Origin: Oricola indica
GTDB lineage: Bacteria > Pseudomonadota > Alphaproteobacteria > Rhizobiales > Rhizobiaceae
NCBI RefSeq assembly: GCF_019966595.1
Contig: NZ_JAINFJ010000005.1
Span: forward strand, 153,924 to 217,923
DNA length: 64,000 bases
Reading direction: 5' to 3'
Made by a program: the position numbers and the translations under genes. Under the pieces are notes generated by a model. The model searched no databases. It was not told the DNA's origin and worked only from the letters and a program-made list of their open reading frames with translations. Shown here piece after piece: positions 21,629 to 29,625 of this stretch. Numbering within the stretch: position 1 is the stretch's first letter; each line of letters begins with the position of its first letter.

Positions 21629-22723
21629 ATGATCGAGACCTGGCGGGAAGCCGTGGTGGAATCCGCGGCATTCTATGTCGGATGGGGCGGGCTGCTCATC
21701 GGCATCGTGTTCGGTTACCTCGTCTATGTGACCAATTTCTGCACGATGGGTTCCATCTCGGACATCCTGTCCTTCGGCAGTTACAACCGGTTCCGCGCCT
21801 GGCTGCTGGCTTGCGCCGTCGCAATCCTCGGGGTCGCGGGAATCGAGGCACTGGGCGTCGCCGATACTGCCGATTCGATGTATCAGACGACAAATCTCGC
21901 CTGGCTGGCGAATGTCGTCGGCGGGCTCCTGTTCGGATTCGGCATGGTGTTTGCCGGCGGCTGCATCAGCCGAAACCTCGTCCGGGCCGGCGGCGGCGAC
22001 CTGCGGTCGATCGTCGTGCTGATGATTACCGGCATCTTCGCCTTCATGACGATCGGCGGCATCATCGGTCCGCTGCGCGTCGCGCTGTTCGATCCCGCCA
22101 CCGTCGATCTCGCGCAGTCCGGCATGGAAACCCAGCGCATCGGAGAAGCGGTCTCGGTCATGTCGGGCATATCGTTGGAAACCGCGAAACTCGCAAGCGT
22201 CATCGTCATCGCGGGCGCATTCCTGATCTATTGCTTCATGGACAGGGACTTCAGGTCTTCGGGCCGCGATCTCGTCGCCGGATTCGGCATCGGCCTGTGC
22301 ATCGTCGCCGGCTGGTTTCTCACCGGTCTCGCAGCCGACGAATTCGCCGACATTCCGGTGCAGCTGATCTCGCTATCCTATGTGCGGCCCGCCGGCGACA
22401 GCATCGACTATCTCATGCGCTACACCGCGCTCGGACCGCCCGGATTCGGTATCGTGACGACCGCCGGCGCGTTGATGGGCGGGTTTCTCGGCGCGACCGT
22501 ATCGGGTCGCCTCGGCCTGACGAGTTTTGCCGACCCTGCGGATTCGGTGCGCAACATGTTGGGCGCCGCCCTGATGGGAATCGGCGGCGTTCTTGCGCTC
22601 GGCTGCACCGTCGGCCAGGCACTGACCGGTTTCTCGACGCTGGCGATCGGCTCGGCGATTACCTTCGCCGCGATCGTCATTGGCGGAATAGCCGGCGTCA
22701 AGACGATGGAACGGATCGCGTAG
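21629..22723 (+). CDS. YedE/YeeE (TsuA)-family sulfur-compound transporter
   Basis: An integral membrane protein of 364 residues with many hydrophobic helices. GGGAGGA precedes MIETWREAVVES, fixing the start. The family takes up thiosulfate or related sulfur compounds. Three Cys-containing motifs expected of TsuA are present: TNFCTMGS (Cys 38), GGCISRN (Cys 112) and ALGCTVGQALTGFS near the C terminus. It is the only plus-strand gene in the tRNA-tuf stretch and splits the two tRNA-Gly genes. The substrate is inferred from the family. Confidence 0.88.
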   Translation: MIETWREAVVESAAFYVGWGGLLIGIVFGYLVYVTNFCTMGSISDILSFGSYNRFRAWLLACAVAILGVAGIEALGVADTADSMYQTTNLAWLANVVGGLLFGFGMVFAGGCISRNLVRAGGGDLRSIVVLMITGIFAFMTIGGIIGPLRVALFDPATVDLAQSGMETQRIGEAVSVMSGISLETAKLASVIVIAGAFLIYCFMDRDFRSSGRDLVAGFGIGLCIVAGWFLTGLAADEFADIPVQLISLSYVRPAGDSIDYLMRYTALGPPGFGIVTTAGALMGGFLGATVSGRLGLTSFADPADSVRNMLGAALMGIGGVLALGCTVGQALTGFSTLAIGSAITFAAIVIGGIAGVKTMERIA

Positions 22724-22745
22724 GAGGAGTTTTCGGGGACTTGCC

Positions 22746-22819
22746 TGGAGCGGGTAGCGGGAATCGAACCCGCATATTCAGCTTGGAAGGCTGCTGCTCT
22801 ACCATTGAGCTATACCCGC
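22746..22819 (-). tRNA. tRNA-Gly (anticodon UCC)
   Basis: A 74-base cloverleaf with encoded CCA. The acceptor GCGGGTA pairs with TACCCGC, and the loop CTTCCAA gives anticodon UCC. It is 25 bases downstream of tRNA-Tyr and probably shares its promoter. Confidence 0.97.
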
Positions 22820-22844
22820 CCGCGGGTTGGTTGTGCCGGGCCAG

Positions 22845-22929
22845 TGGTGGAGGAGGTTGGATTCGAACCAACGTAGCCATAGGCAACGGATTTACAGTCC
22901 GTCCGTTTTAACCACTCACGCACTCCTCC
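22845..22929 (-). tRNA. tRNA-Tyr (anticodon GUA)
   Basis: An 85-base class II tRNA with a long variable arm and encoded CCA. The acceptor GGAGGAG pairs with CTCCTCC, and ACTGTAAAT contains anticodon GUA. It is the first gene after the promoter at 22973-23001. Confidence 0.97.
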
Positions 22930-22972
22930 AGAACTGGCGCCGGAGCACAACGGTCGCGAGACCGCGAGGCGC

Positions 22973-23001
22973 CTTATGGCGGGACCGGTTTTGACTGTCA
23001 A
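22973..23001 (-). promoter_or_regulatory. Promoter of the tRNA-Tyr/tRNA-Gly unit
   Basis: On the minus strand TTGACA (22996-23001) and CATAAG (22973-22978) are spaced by exactly 17 bases. The predicted start of transcription is about 35-40 bases before the tRNA-Tyr 5' end. The near-consensus -35 fits a strong stable-RNA promoter. Confidence 0.7.
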
Positions 23002-23087
23002 CACGCCGCGCCGGTTTTTAGTGCCCAGATGTCGCTGTTTGAGATAGGCAATCGATTTGCGACAGCAAATCCGCTAAGGCGGGTCGC

Positions 23088-23894
23088 ATGAATGACAAAA
23101 AAACCAGCGGCGGCGGCAAGGACGGGCACTATGCCCGGTTGCGCCGCGCCCACCGCGAAGCCAATCCGCTCCCCTCCTCCGACAATGTCGTACTCTACGG
23201 TCTCCACACCGTCAGAGCGGCGATTCTCAATCCAGCGCGAAAACCGTTGCAACTGCTCGCGACGCGAAACGCCCTCGCCCGCCTCGAACTCGCCGACGAC
23301 ACGCTCGCAAGATGTCCGGTCGAAATCGTGGAACCGAAGGCAATCGACCGCCTGACCGGTGACGGAGCCGTGCACCAGGGCATCGCACTCGAAACCCTGC
23401 CCCTGAAACCGAAACCGTTGACCGCTCTGGGCGACACCGACCTCGTTCTCGTGCTCGACCAGGTGACCGATCCGCACAACGTCGGCGCAATCCTGCGCTC
23501 GGCAGTGGCCTTCGGAGCCGGCGCGCTTGTCACGACCGCGCGCCATAGTCCGGTCGAATCGGGCGTACTCGCCAAGGCGGCGTCGGGCGCTTTGGAGCAC
23601 ATCGACCATATCGAGGTCCGCAACCTCGCAGAGGCGCTGGAGACCTTGTCGCGATCCGGGTTCCAGACTGTCGGACTCGATTCGGAAGGTCCGGACATTC
23701 TCGAACAGACCGTATCCGGCGCAAAGATTGCCCTCGTGCTCGGCGCAGAGGGAAAGGGGCTGCGCCAGAAGACGCGCGAAACGGTAGACGCCCTCGCCCG
23801 CCTCGACATGCCGGGAGCGATCAAATCGCTCAACGTGTCGAATGCGGCCGTCCTGTCGCTTTACGTCGCCCGGCACGCTATGGTCGAAAGCTGA
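23088..23894 (+). CDS. rlmB: 23S rRNA (guanosine-2'-O-)-methyltransferase RlmB / TrmH family
   Basis: A SPOUT methyltransferase of 268 residues that uses SAM to methylate a 23S rRNA guanosine. The N-terminal substrate-binding part includes VVLYGLHTVRAAILNP and GAVHQGIALETLPL. The knotted catalytic domain has LVLDQVTDPHNVGAILRSA (motif 1), IALVLGAEGKGLRQKT (motif 2) and the C-terminal IKSLNVSNAAVLSLY (motif 3). It stands alone, divergent from the tRNA unit. The exact target nucleotide is assigned by family. Confidence 0.92.
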   Translation: MNDKKTSGGGKDGHYARLRRAHREANPLPSSDNVVLYGLHTVRAAILNPARKPLQLLATRNALARLELADDTLARCPVEIVEPKAIDRLTGDGAVHQGIALETLPLKPKPLTALGDTDLVLVLDQVTDPHNVGAILRSAVAFGAGALVTTARHSPVESGVLAKAASGALEHIDHIEVRNLAEALETLSRSGFQTVGLDSEGPDILEQTVSGAKIALVLGAEGKGLRQKTRETVDALARLDMPGAIKSLNVSNAAVLSLYVARHAMVES

Positions 23895-23989
23895 GCAAGC
23901 CGACCCAATTTGGCCTGATTTGTGCCACAAAGGTCGCGCCGGACGCCTGAGGGGCAAAACAAACACGATTTTCCGATGGAAAGGTATTC

Positions 23990-24646
23990 ATGATGAACAA
24001 GGCGGCGATGGCGGCACTGGCGGGGATCCTCGCTTTCACCACGGCCTGTACGACAGTTGATCCGTTCACGGGTCAGCAGAAAGTTTCCAACACGGCGGGC
24101 GGAGCCGCGATCGGTGCCGGTGTCGGCGCACTCGCAGGCCTGGCCGCGGGCGGCGACGACCGCCGCAACGCGCTGATCGGCGCCGGTATCGGCGCGCTCG
24201 CGGGCGGCGCGGTCGGCAACTTCATGGACCGTCAGGAAGCCGAACTGCGCGCGCAGCTCGCCTCCACGGGCGTCTCTGTGACGCGCGTCGGCAACAACAT
24301 CATCCTGAACATGCCGTCGAACATCACGTTCGCGACCGACCAGGATCAGGTGGTTCCGGCTTTCTACGCGACGCTCGATTCGGTCGCGCTTGTCCTCAAG
24401 AAGTACAATCAGACGCTGATCAACGTGTTCGGTCACACCGATTCCACCGGATCGGACGACTACAACCAGGCACTGTCGCAGCGTCGTGCGAATTCGGTCG
24501 CCAATTACCTGGCCACACGCGGCGTCAGCCAGCAGCGCATGATCGCAACGGGTTACGGCGAAAGCCGGCCGGTCGCAGACAACTCTTCGGAAACCGGCCG
24601 CGCGCAGAACCGCCGCGTCGAAATCCAGATCGTTCCGCTCACCTGA
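23990..24646 (+). CDS. OmpA-family lipoprotein with glycine-zipper domain
   Basis: A 218-residue outer-membrane lipoprotein that probably links the envelope to peptidoglycan. The signal peptide ends LAFTTAC, with the lipidated Cys at residue 20. Residues about 35-80 are a Gly/Ala-rich glycine-zipper segment (GGAAIGAGVGALAGLAAGG, then GAGIGALAGGAVGNFMD). The OmpA-like peptidoglycan-binding domain follows, with INVFGHTDSTGSDDYNQALS, QRRANSVANYL and the C-terminal NRRVEIQI. A GGAAAGG ribosome site precedes two adjacent ATG codons, and either may be used. Confidence 0.93.
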   Translation: MMNKAAMAALAGILAFTTACTTVDPFTGQQKVSNTAGGAAIGAGVGALAGLAAGGDDRRNALIGAGIGALAGGAVGNFMDRQEAELRAQLASTGVSVTRVGNNIILNMPSNITFATDQDQVVPAFYATLDSVALVLKKYNQTLINVFGHTDSTGSDDYNQALSQRRANSVANYLATRGVSQQRMIATGYGESRPVADNSSETGRAQNRRVEIQIVPLT

Positions 24647-24668
24647 TCGGGACTTTCATCGAAGTTCG

Positions 24669-24697
24669 AAAAAGGCGGCCCTTGGGTCGCCTTTTTT
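24669..24697 (+). terminator. Intrinsic terminator after the OmpA-like gene
   Basis: A GGCGGCC / GGTCGCC stem with a short CTT loop is flanked by five A and six T residues. It sits 22 bases after the plus-strand stop and overlaps the stop codon of the convergent gene by one base, so it may serve both. Confidence 0.85.
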
Positions 24698-24984
24698 CAT
24701 TTCTCTTCGTCCAGTTCCCCGGCATCCCTCGCCCGCATCTCCTCGATATCGTCGGCGATCAATGCCAGATGCTGCTCGATCAGCGAAAGATTGGCGATCA
24801 GCCCGCAGACCAGCGCCGCGACAACGAGGCCGACAATGATACCGAGGCCCGCGCCGAAGGTCAGGTTCTCACCAACTCCATCGGCCCATCGATATCCGCC
24901 ATAGCCGCACGCCAGGACGATTATTGCGGCCAGCGCCGGATTGAGCGTTTCGAGCAGCTCTGCGAGAAAACGGGAAAACCACAT
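24697..24984 (-). CDS. Small membrane protein of unknown function
   Basis: A 95-residue protein with two predicted membrane segments (LNPALAAIIVLACGYGGYRW and LGIIVGLVVAALVCGLIAN) and an acidic C-terminal tail (DDIEEMRARDAGELDEEK). The ATG is preceded by GAGG seven bases upstream. A GTG codon directly before it is an alternative start. No family is recognised. It is convergent with the OmpA-like gene and is not obviously linked to the catabolic cluster that ends at 25077. Confidence 0.7.
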   Translation of the reverse strand: MWFSRFLAELLETLNPALAAIIVLACGYGGYRWADGVGENLTFGAGLGIIVGLVVAALVCGLIANLSLIEQHLALIADDIEEMRARDAGELDEEK

Positions 24985-25076
24985 CACACGACCTCGTATC
25001 TGTCGAACCGGAGACTATCCGGTTCGACGGTCGGGACAAGAGGCAAATATGTGTCGGATGAAGCCGGCCGCCTCGG

Positions 25077-26129
25077 CTAAAAGACGACCCCGTCCATCAA
25101 TTTGCGTGCCGTGCGCAACACGCCCGCCGAAACCAATTCGCCCTTGTCGTCCAGCGTCGCGACCACCGAGAACTCGCCGGTCGGGTGTTCCACCGAAAGC
25201 GTCTTCGGATTGCCGTCGGGAATCTTCGCGATCTTCGCCGCCGGCCCCGATTTCATCATGCAGGCCGTCCCGACGCTGACGGCGCCGAGCACGCCGATCG
25301 CCTTGTGGCAGCGATGCGGGATGAAGGTGCGCGTCGAGACGCAACCGCCATTCTTGGCCCGGCTGACCATCGTCATCTTCGGCACCGACTTTTCCTTGAC
25401 GTCGCCGAGATTCATCAGCGGGCCGCATTTCAGCCGGATCGCCTCGAGCTTGGCGCGCAATTCGTCGTTGGCCTCGAGTTCTTCCGGCGTCTCGTCGCCG
25501 GTGATGCCCATGTCTTCCGCCGACATAACCACGCAGGGCATGCCATTGTCGATCATCGTCACCTCGACACCCTCGACCGTGTCGCTCTCATTGCCCGTCG
25601 GCAGCAGCGCGCCGCAGGTCGAGCCCGCCGTATCCTCGAAGATGATCGGCTGCGGCGCGGATGTCCCGGGCACGCCGTCGATGCTGGCGTCGCCCTCGTA
25701 ATTCACCTTGCCGCCCGGCGTCGACACCGTGGCGATGGCAAGCTGGTCGGTGTTGACCATGAAGATGCGCACATCGGTCGTGCCGTCCTTGGCCTCGACC
25801 AGACCGCGCTCGATGGCGAAGGGGCCGACACCGGCGAGGATGTTGCCGCAGTTCTGCGAATCCGTGACGATCGGCTGGTCGACGAAGACCTGCAGGAACA
25901 GATAGTCGACATCTACCCCTTCCCGCTCGGACTTGTTCACCACCGCGATCTTCGATGTCAGCGGGTCGGACCCGCCCATGCCGTCGATCTGCCGCGGATC
26001 GGGCGAACCCATCACCCGCAGCAGAAAGGCGTCGCGCGCCGCCGTGTCGGCGGGCAGATTCTCGGCGAGGAAGTATCCTCCCTTCGAGGTTCCTCCCCGC
26101 ATCCACATGCAGCGCACACCGTCAGACAT
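25077..26129 (-). CDS. galD: 4-oxalomesaconate tautomerase (GalD/LigU-like, PrpF family)
   Basis: A 350-residue PrpF-family isomerase with the diaminopimelate-epimerase fold. It interconverts tautomers of 4-oxalomesaconate in the gallate/protocatechuate 4,5-cleavage lower pathway. Family segments are [13 protein letters not shown] at the N terminus, [15 protein letters not shown], and [20 protein letters not shown] with the catalytic-type Cys, mirrored by [19 protein letters not shown] in the second half. It overlaps the preceding aldolase gene by eight bases. GalD is preferred to the methylaconitate isomerase PrpF because of its neighbours. It is the last gene of this strand's catabolic block. 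Confidence 0.87.
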   Translation of the reverse strand: MSDGVRCMWMRGGTSKGGYFLAENLPADTAARDAFLLRVMGSPDPRQIDGMGGSDPLTSKIAVVNKSEREGVDVDYLFLQVFVDQPIVTDSQNCGNILAGVGPFAIERGLVEAKDGTTDVRIFMVNTDQLAIATVSTPGGKVNYEGDASIDGVPGTSAPQPIIFEDTAGSTCGALLPTGNESDTVEGVEVTMIDNGMPCVVMSAEDMGITGDETPEELEANDELRAKLEAIRLKCGPLMNLGDVKEKSVPKMTMVSRAKNGGCVSTRTFIPHRCHKAIGVLGAVSVGTACMMKSGPAAKIAKIPDGNPKTLSVEHPTGEFSVVATLDDKGELVSAGVLRTARKLMDGVVF

Positions 26130-26814
26130 ATTTCAGGCCTTTTTCCTTGAGGCGCTCGCGCATCTTGTAGATGTCGAGCCCCAGCTCTCCGGCCTCGAAA
26201 CGCGCACGCTTCTCGGCCTCGTTCGCCTCGCGCGCCTGCGCCTTCTTCAGGACGTCGGCGGCTTCCTCTCGGCGCACCACGCAGACGCCGTCATCGTCGG
26301 CGACGATCACGTCGCCCGGATTGACCAGTTCGCCCGCGCAGACCACCGGCACGTTGACCGAGCCCAACGTCTCCTTGATCGTGCCTTGTGCGAAAACCGC
26401 CTTCGACCAGACCGGGAATTCCATCTCGGTCAGGTCGCGCGTGTCACGCACGCCGGCATCGATGATCAGGCCCTTGCAGCCACGCACTTTCGCCGAAGTC
26501 GCCAGCAGGTCGCCGAAATATCCGGCATCCGACGGCGATGTCGGCGCGAGGACGAGGATGTCGCCCGCCTTGATCTGCTCGATGGCGACATGGATCATCC
26601 AGTTGTCGCATGGCGGGGCGGAAATCGTCACCGCCGAGGCTGCGAGACGCGCGCCGGAATAGATCGGCCGCATATAGGCGGCGAGCAGGCCCTTGCGCCC
26701 CTGCGCCTCGTGGACCGTCGCCACGCCACATTCGCCGAGACCGTCGATCACCGCCTGGTCGGCGCGTTCGATGTTCTGGACGACGACGCCCTCTCCAACT
26801 GTCGAGCCCGCCAT
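26122..26814 (-). CDS. galC: 4-carboxy-4-hydroxy-2-oxoadipate aldolase (LigK/GalC-like, RraA fold)
   Basis: A 230-residue class II aldolase of the RraA-like family that splits 4-carboxy-4-hydroxy-2-oxoadipate into pyruvate and oxaloacetate, using a divalent metal. The motif [16 protein letters not shown] holds the G..RD signature where the metal and substrate bind, and [18 protein letters not shown] is the second family signature. It starts inside the galB stop (ATGA overlap) and overlaps galD, so the three are translationally coupled. RraA itself is excluded by the catalytic signature and context. Confidence 0.88.
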   Translation of the reverse strand: MAGSTVGEGVVVQNIERADQAVIDGLGECGVATVHEAQGRKGLLAAYMRPIYSGARLAASAVTISAPPCDNWMIHVAIEQIKAGDILVLAPTSPSDAGYFGDLLATSAKVRGCKGLIIDAGVRDTRDLTEMEFPVWSKAVFAQGTIKETLGSVNVPVVCAGELVNPGDVIVADDDGVCVVRREEAADVLKKAQAREANEAEKRARFEAGELGLDIYKMRERLKEKGLKYV

Positions 26815-27545
26815 CAGAGTTCGTCCACGGTGCGCGGGAAGATCGACTGGAAGCCTTCGGCGTATTTGCAGTCGCGTCCGCCGGCCTGCCCGCCGGAATT
26901 GCGCTTGAAATGGTTGGCGCGGTTCTCGGCGACATTCTCGTAGAAATGCCACAGATGCTCCTGACCCTGCATGCACTGGATCGCGGCCCACTTCTTGTCC
27001 CAGACCTCGGTGATGTCGAGGAAGACGTCGGGCTTCCATTCCATCTGCTCGGTCTGGTGTGGCTCGAACAGATAAAGCTGCGGCGCGCCAAGCACCTTCT
27101 GGCCCGGATTGTGGCCCCAGGCCTGCGCGATCATGCGGCAGGTCAGTGCGAAGTCGGTCGTGTACATGTGGTCCGTATTGTACGGATCCCACTTGGAATG
27201 GCTCATCATGAAGGCCGGCTGCACGGCGCGGATGACATCGACCATGCGGTCCTGCGTCTCGCGGCCGAGATCCAGCGGATAATCGCCGACATCGAAGAAC
27301 TGGATGTCGTGGACGTCGAGCGCCTTGGCGGCATTCTCGGCTTCCTTGCGGCGCTCGGTCTTGACTGTCTCGAGCGTCATGCCTTCCTTTTTCCAGAGCT
27401 TGGCGCTTTCGCCGCGCTCGCCATAGGACAGGCAGACGACGGTGACGTCGTAGCCGCGTTTCTGGTGGAGTGCGATCGCGCCGCCGCAGCGCCAGACGAA
27501 GTCGGCGGAATGCGCGCTGATCACCAATGCTGTCTTGTTTGCCAT
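26814..27545 (-). CDS. galB: 4-oxalomesaconate hydratase (GalB-like, PIG-L/LmbE family)
   Basis: A 243-residue zinc-dependent enzyme of the PIG-L fold, which GalB of Pseudomonas putida uses to hydrate 4-oxalomesaconate. The metal motif appears as [15 protein letters not shown] (His 12 and Asp 15), and [15 protein letters not shown] holds the later Asp/His pair. The start has GGGAG upstream. It lies between the extradiol dioxygenase (16 bases upstream) and the aldolase (ATGA overlap), exactly the order of reactions. A deacetylase role is possible for the fold but unlikely here. Confidence 0.87.
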   Translation of the reverse strand: MANKTALVISAHSADFVWRCGGAIALHQKRGYDVTVVCLSYGERGESAKLWKKEGMTLETVKTERRKEAENAAKALDVHDIQFFDVGDYPLDLGRETQDRMVDVIRAVQPAFMMSHSKWDPYNTDHMYTTDFALTCRMIAQAWGHNPGQKVLGAPQLYLFEPHQTEQMEWKPDVFLDITEVWDKKWAAIQCMQGQEHLWHFYENVAENRANHFKRNSGGQAGGRDCKYAEGFQSIFPRTVDEL

Positions 27546-27561
27546 TTTGGGCTCCCGTTTC

Positions 27562-28527
27562 TTAAGTTTTGCCCGGAACGGGTGGCGTTCCGTGGGTGTG
27601 GAATGTCTCGATGGTCTTGAGGCCCCAGGCCTGACCCTTCTTTCGGTCGGTCTCTGTCCAGCAGACCGGTTCCCATTCGGGATCGAGGATAAGCCGCGCG
27701 CCGGCATTGGCCAGTTCGATGCGGTTGCCCGCCGGCTCCCAGACATAGAGGAAGAACGACCCCTGGATCGCATGTTTGTGCGGACCGGTCTCGATATGCA
27801 CGCCGTTTTCAAGGAAGATGTCGGCAGCGCGCAAAATATCCTCGCGCTGGTCGGTCGCATAGGTGACATGGTGCAGGCGCCCGGTGCCGCCGCCGCGCTC
27901 TTCAGAGCAAACGGTGTCGTAGGTCTTGTTGTTGCAGGAGAACCAGACACCGCCGAGCCGGCCATTGTCGAGCTGGATATATTCGGTCATCCGGCTGCCG
28001 AGGCAGGTCTTCATGAACTCTGCGAATGCACGTGCATCCTCGCCAAGCAGGTTCACATGGTCGATGCGGCGCGGGCTGACGCCCTGCGCATGGAAGCGGC
28101 TCGACAGGTTCTTCAAAGCCGAGGCATCCTCCGGTGGCGCGACATATTTCTTCGTGTCCCAATAGAGTTCGAACACATGGCCGAACGGGTCCTCGAACCG
28201 GTAGGCCTTGCCGCCATGGCCGAGATCGCCATCGACCCAGCCAATCGTCTTGTAGGGGCTTGCCTCTATCGCCGCGATTCGGCGTTCAAGCGCTTCCGGC
28301 GACGAGACGCGGTAAGCGACATGGCCGATACCCGTCGTGTCCGACTTGGTCAGCTTCATCGAATGGAATTCATAATCGTCCCAGGCGCGCAGATAGGCAG
28401 ACGTCCCATCGCGACCGCTTTCCTTCAAACCATAGACGCGTGTGAAGAAATCGAGGCTCTCCTCGAACTTGTCCGTGAACACTTCCACATGCCCGAGATG
28501 GGCGACGTCGTAACAAGGTTCGGTCAT
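27562..28527 (-). CDS. Type I extradiol ring-cleavage dioxygenase (catechol 2,3-dioxygenase-like)
   Basis: A two-domain VOC dioxygenase of 321 residues, the length of XylE-type enzymes. The iron ligands align with XylE as His 157 (RIDHVNLL), His 220 (RLHHVTYA) and Glu 271 (GNRIEL). The second-sphere His 252 and Tyr 261 are also kept. XylE His 199, an acid-base residue, aligns with Tyr 203 here (NKTYDTV). The gene precedes galB/C/D, so the expected substrate is protocatechuate, gallate or a related diol, although those are usually opened by the unrelated LigAB-type enzymes. Exact substrate and cleavage position are unproven. Confidence 0.83.
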   Translation of the reverse strand: MTEPCYDVAHLGHVEVFTDKFEESLDFFTRVYGLKESGRDGTSAYLRAWDDYEFHSMKLTKSDTTGIGHVAYRVSSPEALERRIAAIEASPYKTIGWVDGDLGHGGKAYRFEDPFGHVFELYWDTKKYVAPPEDASALKNLSSRFHAQGVSPRRIDHVNLLGEDARAFAEFMKTCLGSRMTEYIQLDNGRLGGVWFSCNNKTYDTVCSEERGGGTGRLHHVTYATDQREDILRAADIFLENGVHIETGPHKHAIQGSFFLYVWEPAGNRIELANAGARLILDPEWEPVCWTETDRKKGQAWGLKTIETFHTHGTPPVPGKT

Positions 28528-28713
28528 GTCCCGCCAATCATATCTGACGCTGTTTTCACTGCCACGCCGCGTCGGGACGCGCGTGCTCCTCCGCTCGCTC
28601 TGCGAACAGCCTTCAACTCTTAGCGCGATCCCGCGATCCCGGCCAATTCGACGACGGCTCGCCCGATAAGTTTTGCGTAGAGACCGCGATCCCGCGTCAC
28701 TGCGCGCCGCCCG

Positions 28714-29595
28714 TCAGGCGCCCTTCTTGCGGGCCTTGAGAACCGTGTCGGCGATATCCGCCAGCCCACCGCCCTCCGGCACTATGCATCCGAGCTCGCC
28801 GATCTCGTCATGCAGCGCCGCGATCGCATCGGCCAGCGCGCCGCCATTGGCGAAACCCAGCTCGCGCATCGAATTGGCCGACTCGCGCATCTCGGCCGCG
28901 CGCCGTACGCCGTGCCGCATGATCCGCTCGAACTCGTACTCTCCGAAATCCGGCCAGCCGAGCATGTCGTAGGAGCCCGACAGCGACTTGTAGACCTCGT
29001 CGTAACAGCCCGCCTCTCTCGCTGCAGAGATCGCCTGCACGGTGATCGCTTCCAGCCCCTTCACGAAAAGCGAGCGGATCATCTTGATCGAGGTGGCCGC
29101 CCCCTCCTCCGCGCCGACGCTGCGCCATGCGAACGCAAAATCCGTCAGCGCGTGGGTAATATCGTCTTGCTGGTCGCCGGCAATCAGAACCGGCGTCTTG
29201 TGGCCGCGCGGATGCACTGGCGCCATCACCGCCATGTCGACGTAGCGCGCGCCCTTGCCCCGCACCAGCGCCGCCGTATCCTGCTTGCGCTTCGCGGAGA
29301 CCGAGTTGATGTCGAGATAGATTTGCTCGTCCGTCAGCCCGCCCTCGACAGACTGCGCGGCCTCGAGGCTCGACGCCGCCGTCACCGCGGCGATGATCCA
29401 GTCCGCGCCGGCAATCGCCGCGACCGGTCCGTCCGCAAGCGTCACGCCAAGATCTGCCGCTGCCGTTTCCACGTCGGCACCGGCCGGCGTGCCCTGCTTG
29501 ATGTCATAGGCGGAAAAGGTCTCGACGCCGCACTCCTTCAAGCTGGCCGTGAAGGCCCGTGCCGCCTCGCCGAATCCGATGAAGGCAATATGCAT
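28714..29595 (-). CDS. NAD(P)-dependent dehydrogenase with DUF1932 domain (6PGDH/beta-hydroxyacid dehydrogenase-like)
   Basis: The 293-residue protein opens with a Rossmann fold (MHIAFIGFGEAARAFTASL) and has the beta-hydroxyacid dehydrogenase helix with Lys in SIKMIRSLFVKGLEAI. DUF1932 occupies the C-terminal third. Its reaction is unknown. It lies 30 bases after rdhA and upstream of the dioxygenase, in a cluster that lacks recognisable LigC and LigI. It could oxidise the ring-cleavage semialdehyde or a side-chain hydroxyacid. The 186-base gap to the dioxygenase gene has no feature I recognise. Confidence 0.8.
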   Translation of the reverse strand: MHIAFIGFGEAARAFTASLKECGVETFSAYDIKQGTPAGADVETAAADLGVTLADGPVAAIAGADWIIAAVTAASSLEAAQSVEGGLTDEQIYLDINSVSAKRKQDTAALVRGKGARYVDMAVMAPVHPRGHKTPVLIAGDQQDDITHALTDFAFAWRSVGAEEGAATSIKMIRSLFVKGLEAITVQAISAAREAGCYDEVYKSLSGSYDMLGWPDFGEYEFERIMRHGVRRAAEMRESANSMRELGFANGGALADAIAALHDEIGELGCIVPEGGGLADIADTVLKARKKGA

Positions 29596-29625
29596 GATGT
29601 CCCGTCTCTGGTTTGAAACTGCTAC

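Noticed and set aside
21384-25077. tRNA-anchored genomic island containing the catabolic genes
   Set aside because: I found no integrase, no repeated tRNA 3' end and no transposase near 25 kb or elsewhere. The composition looks uniform by eye.
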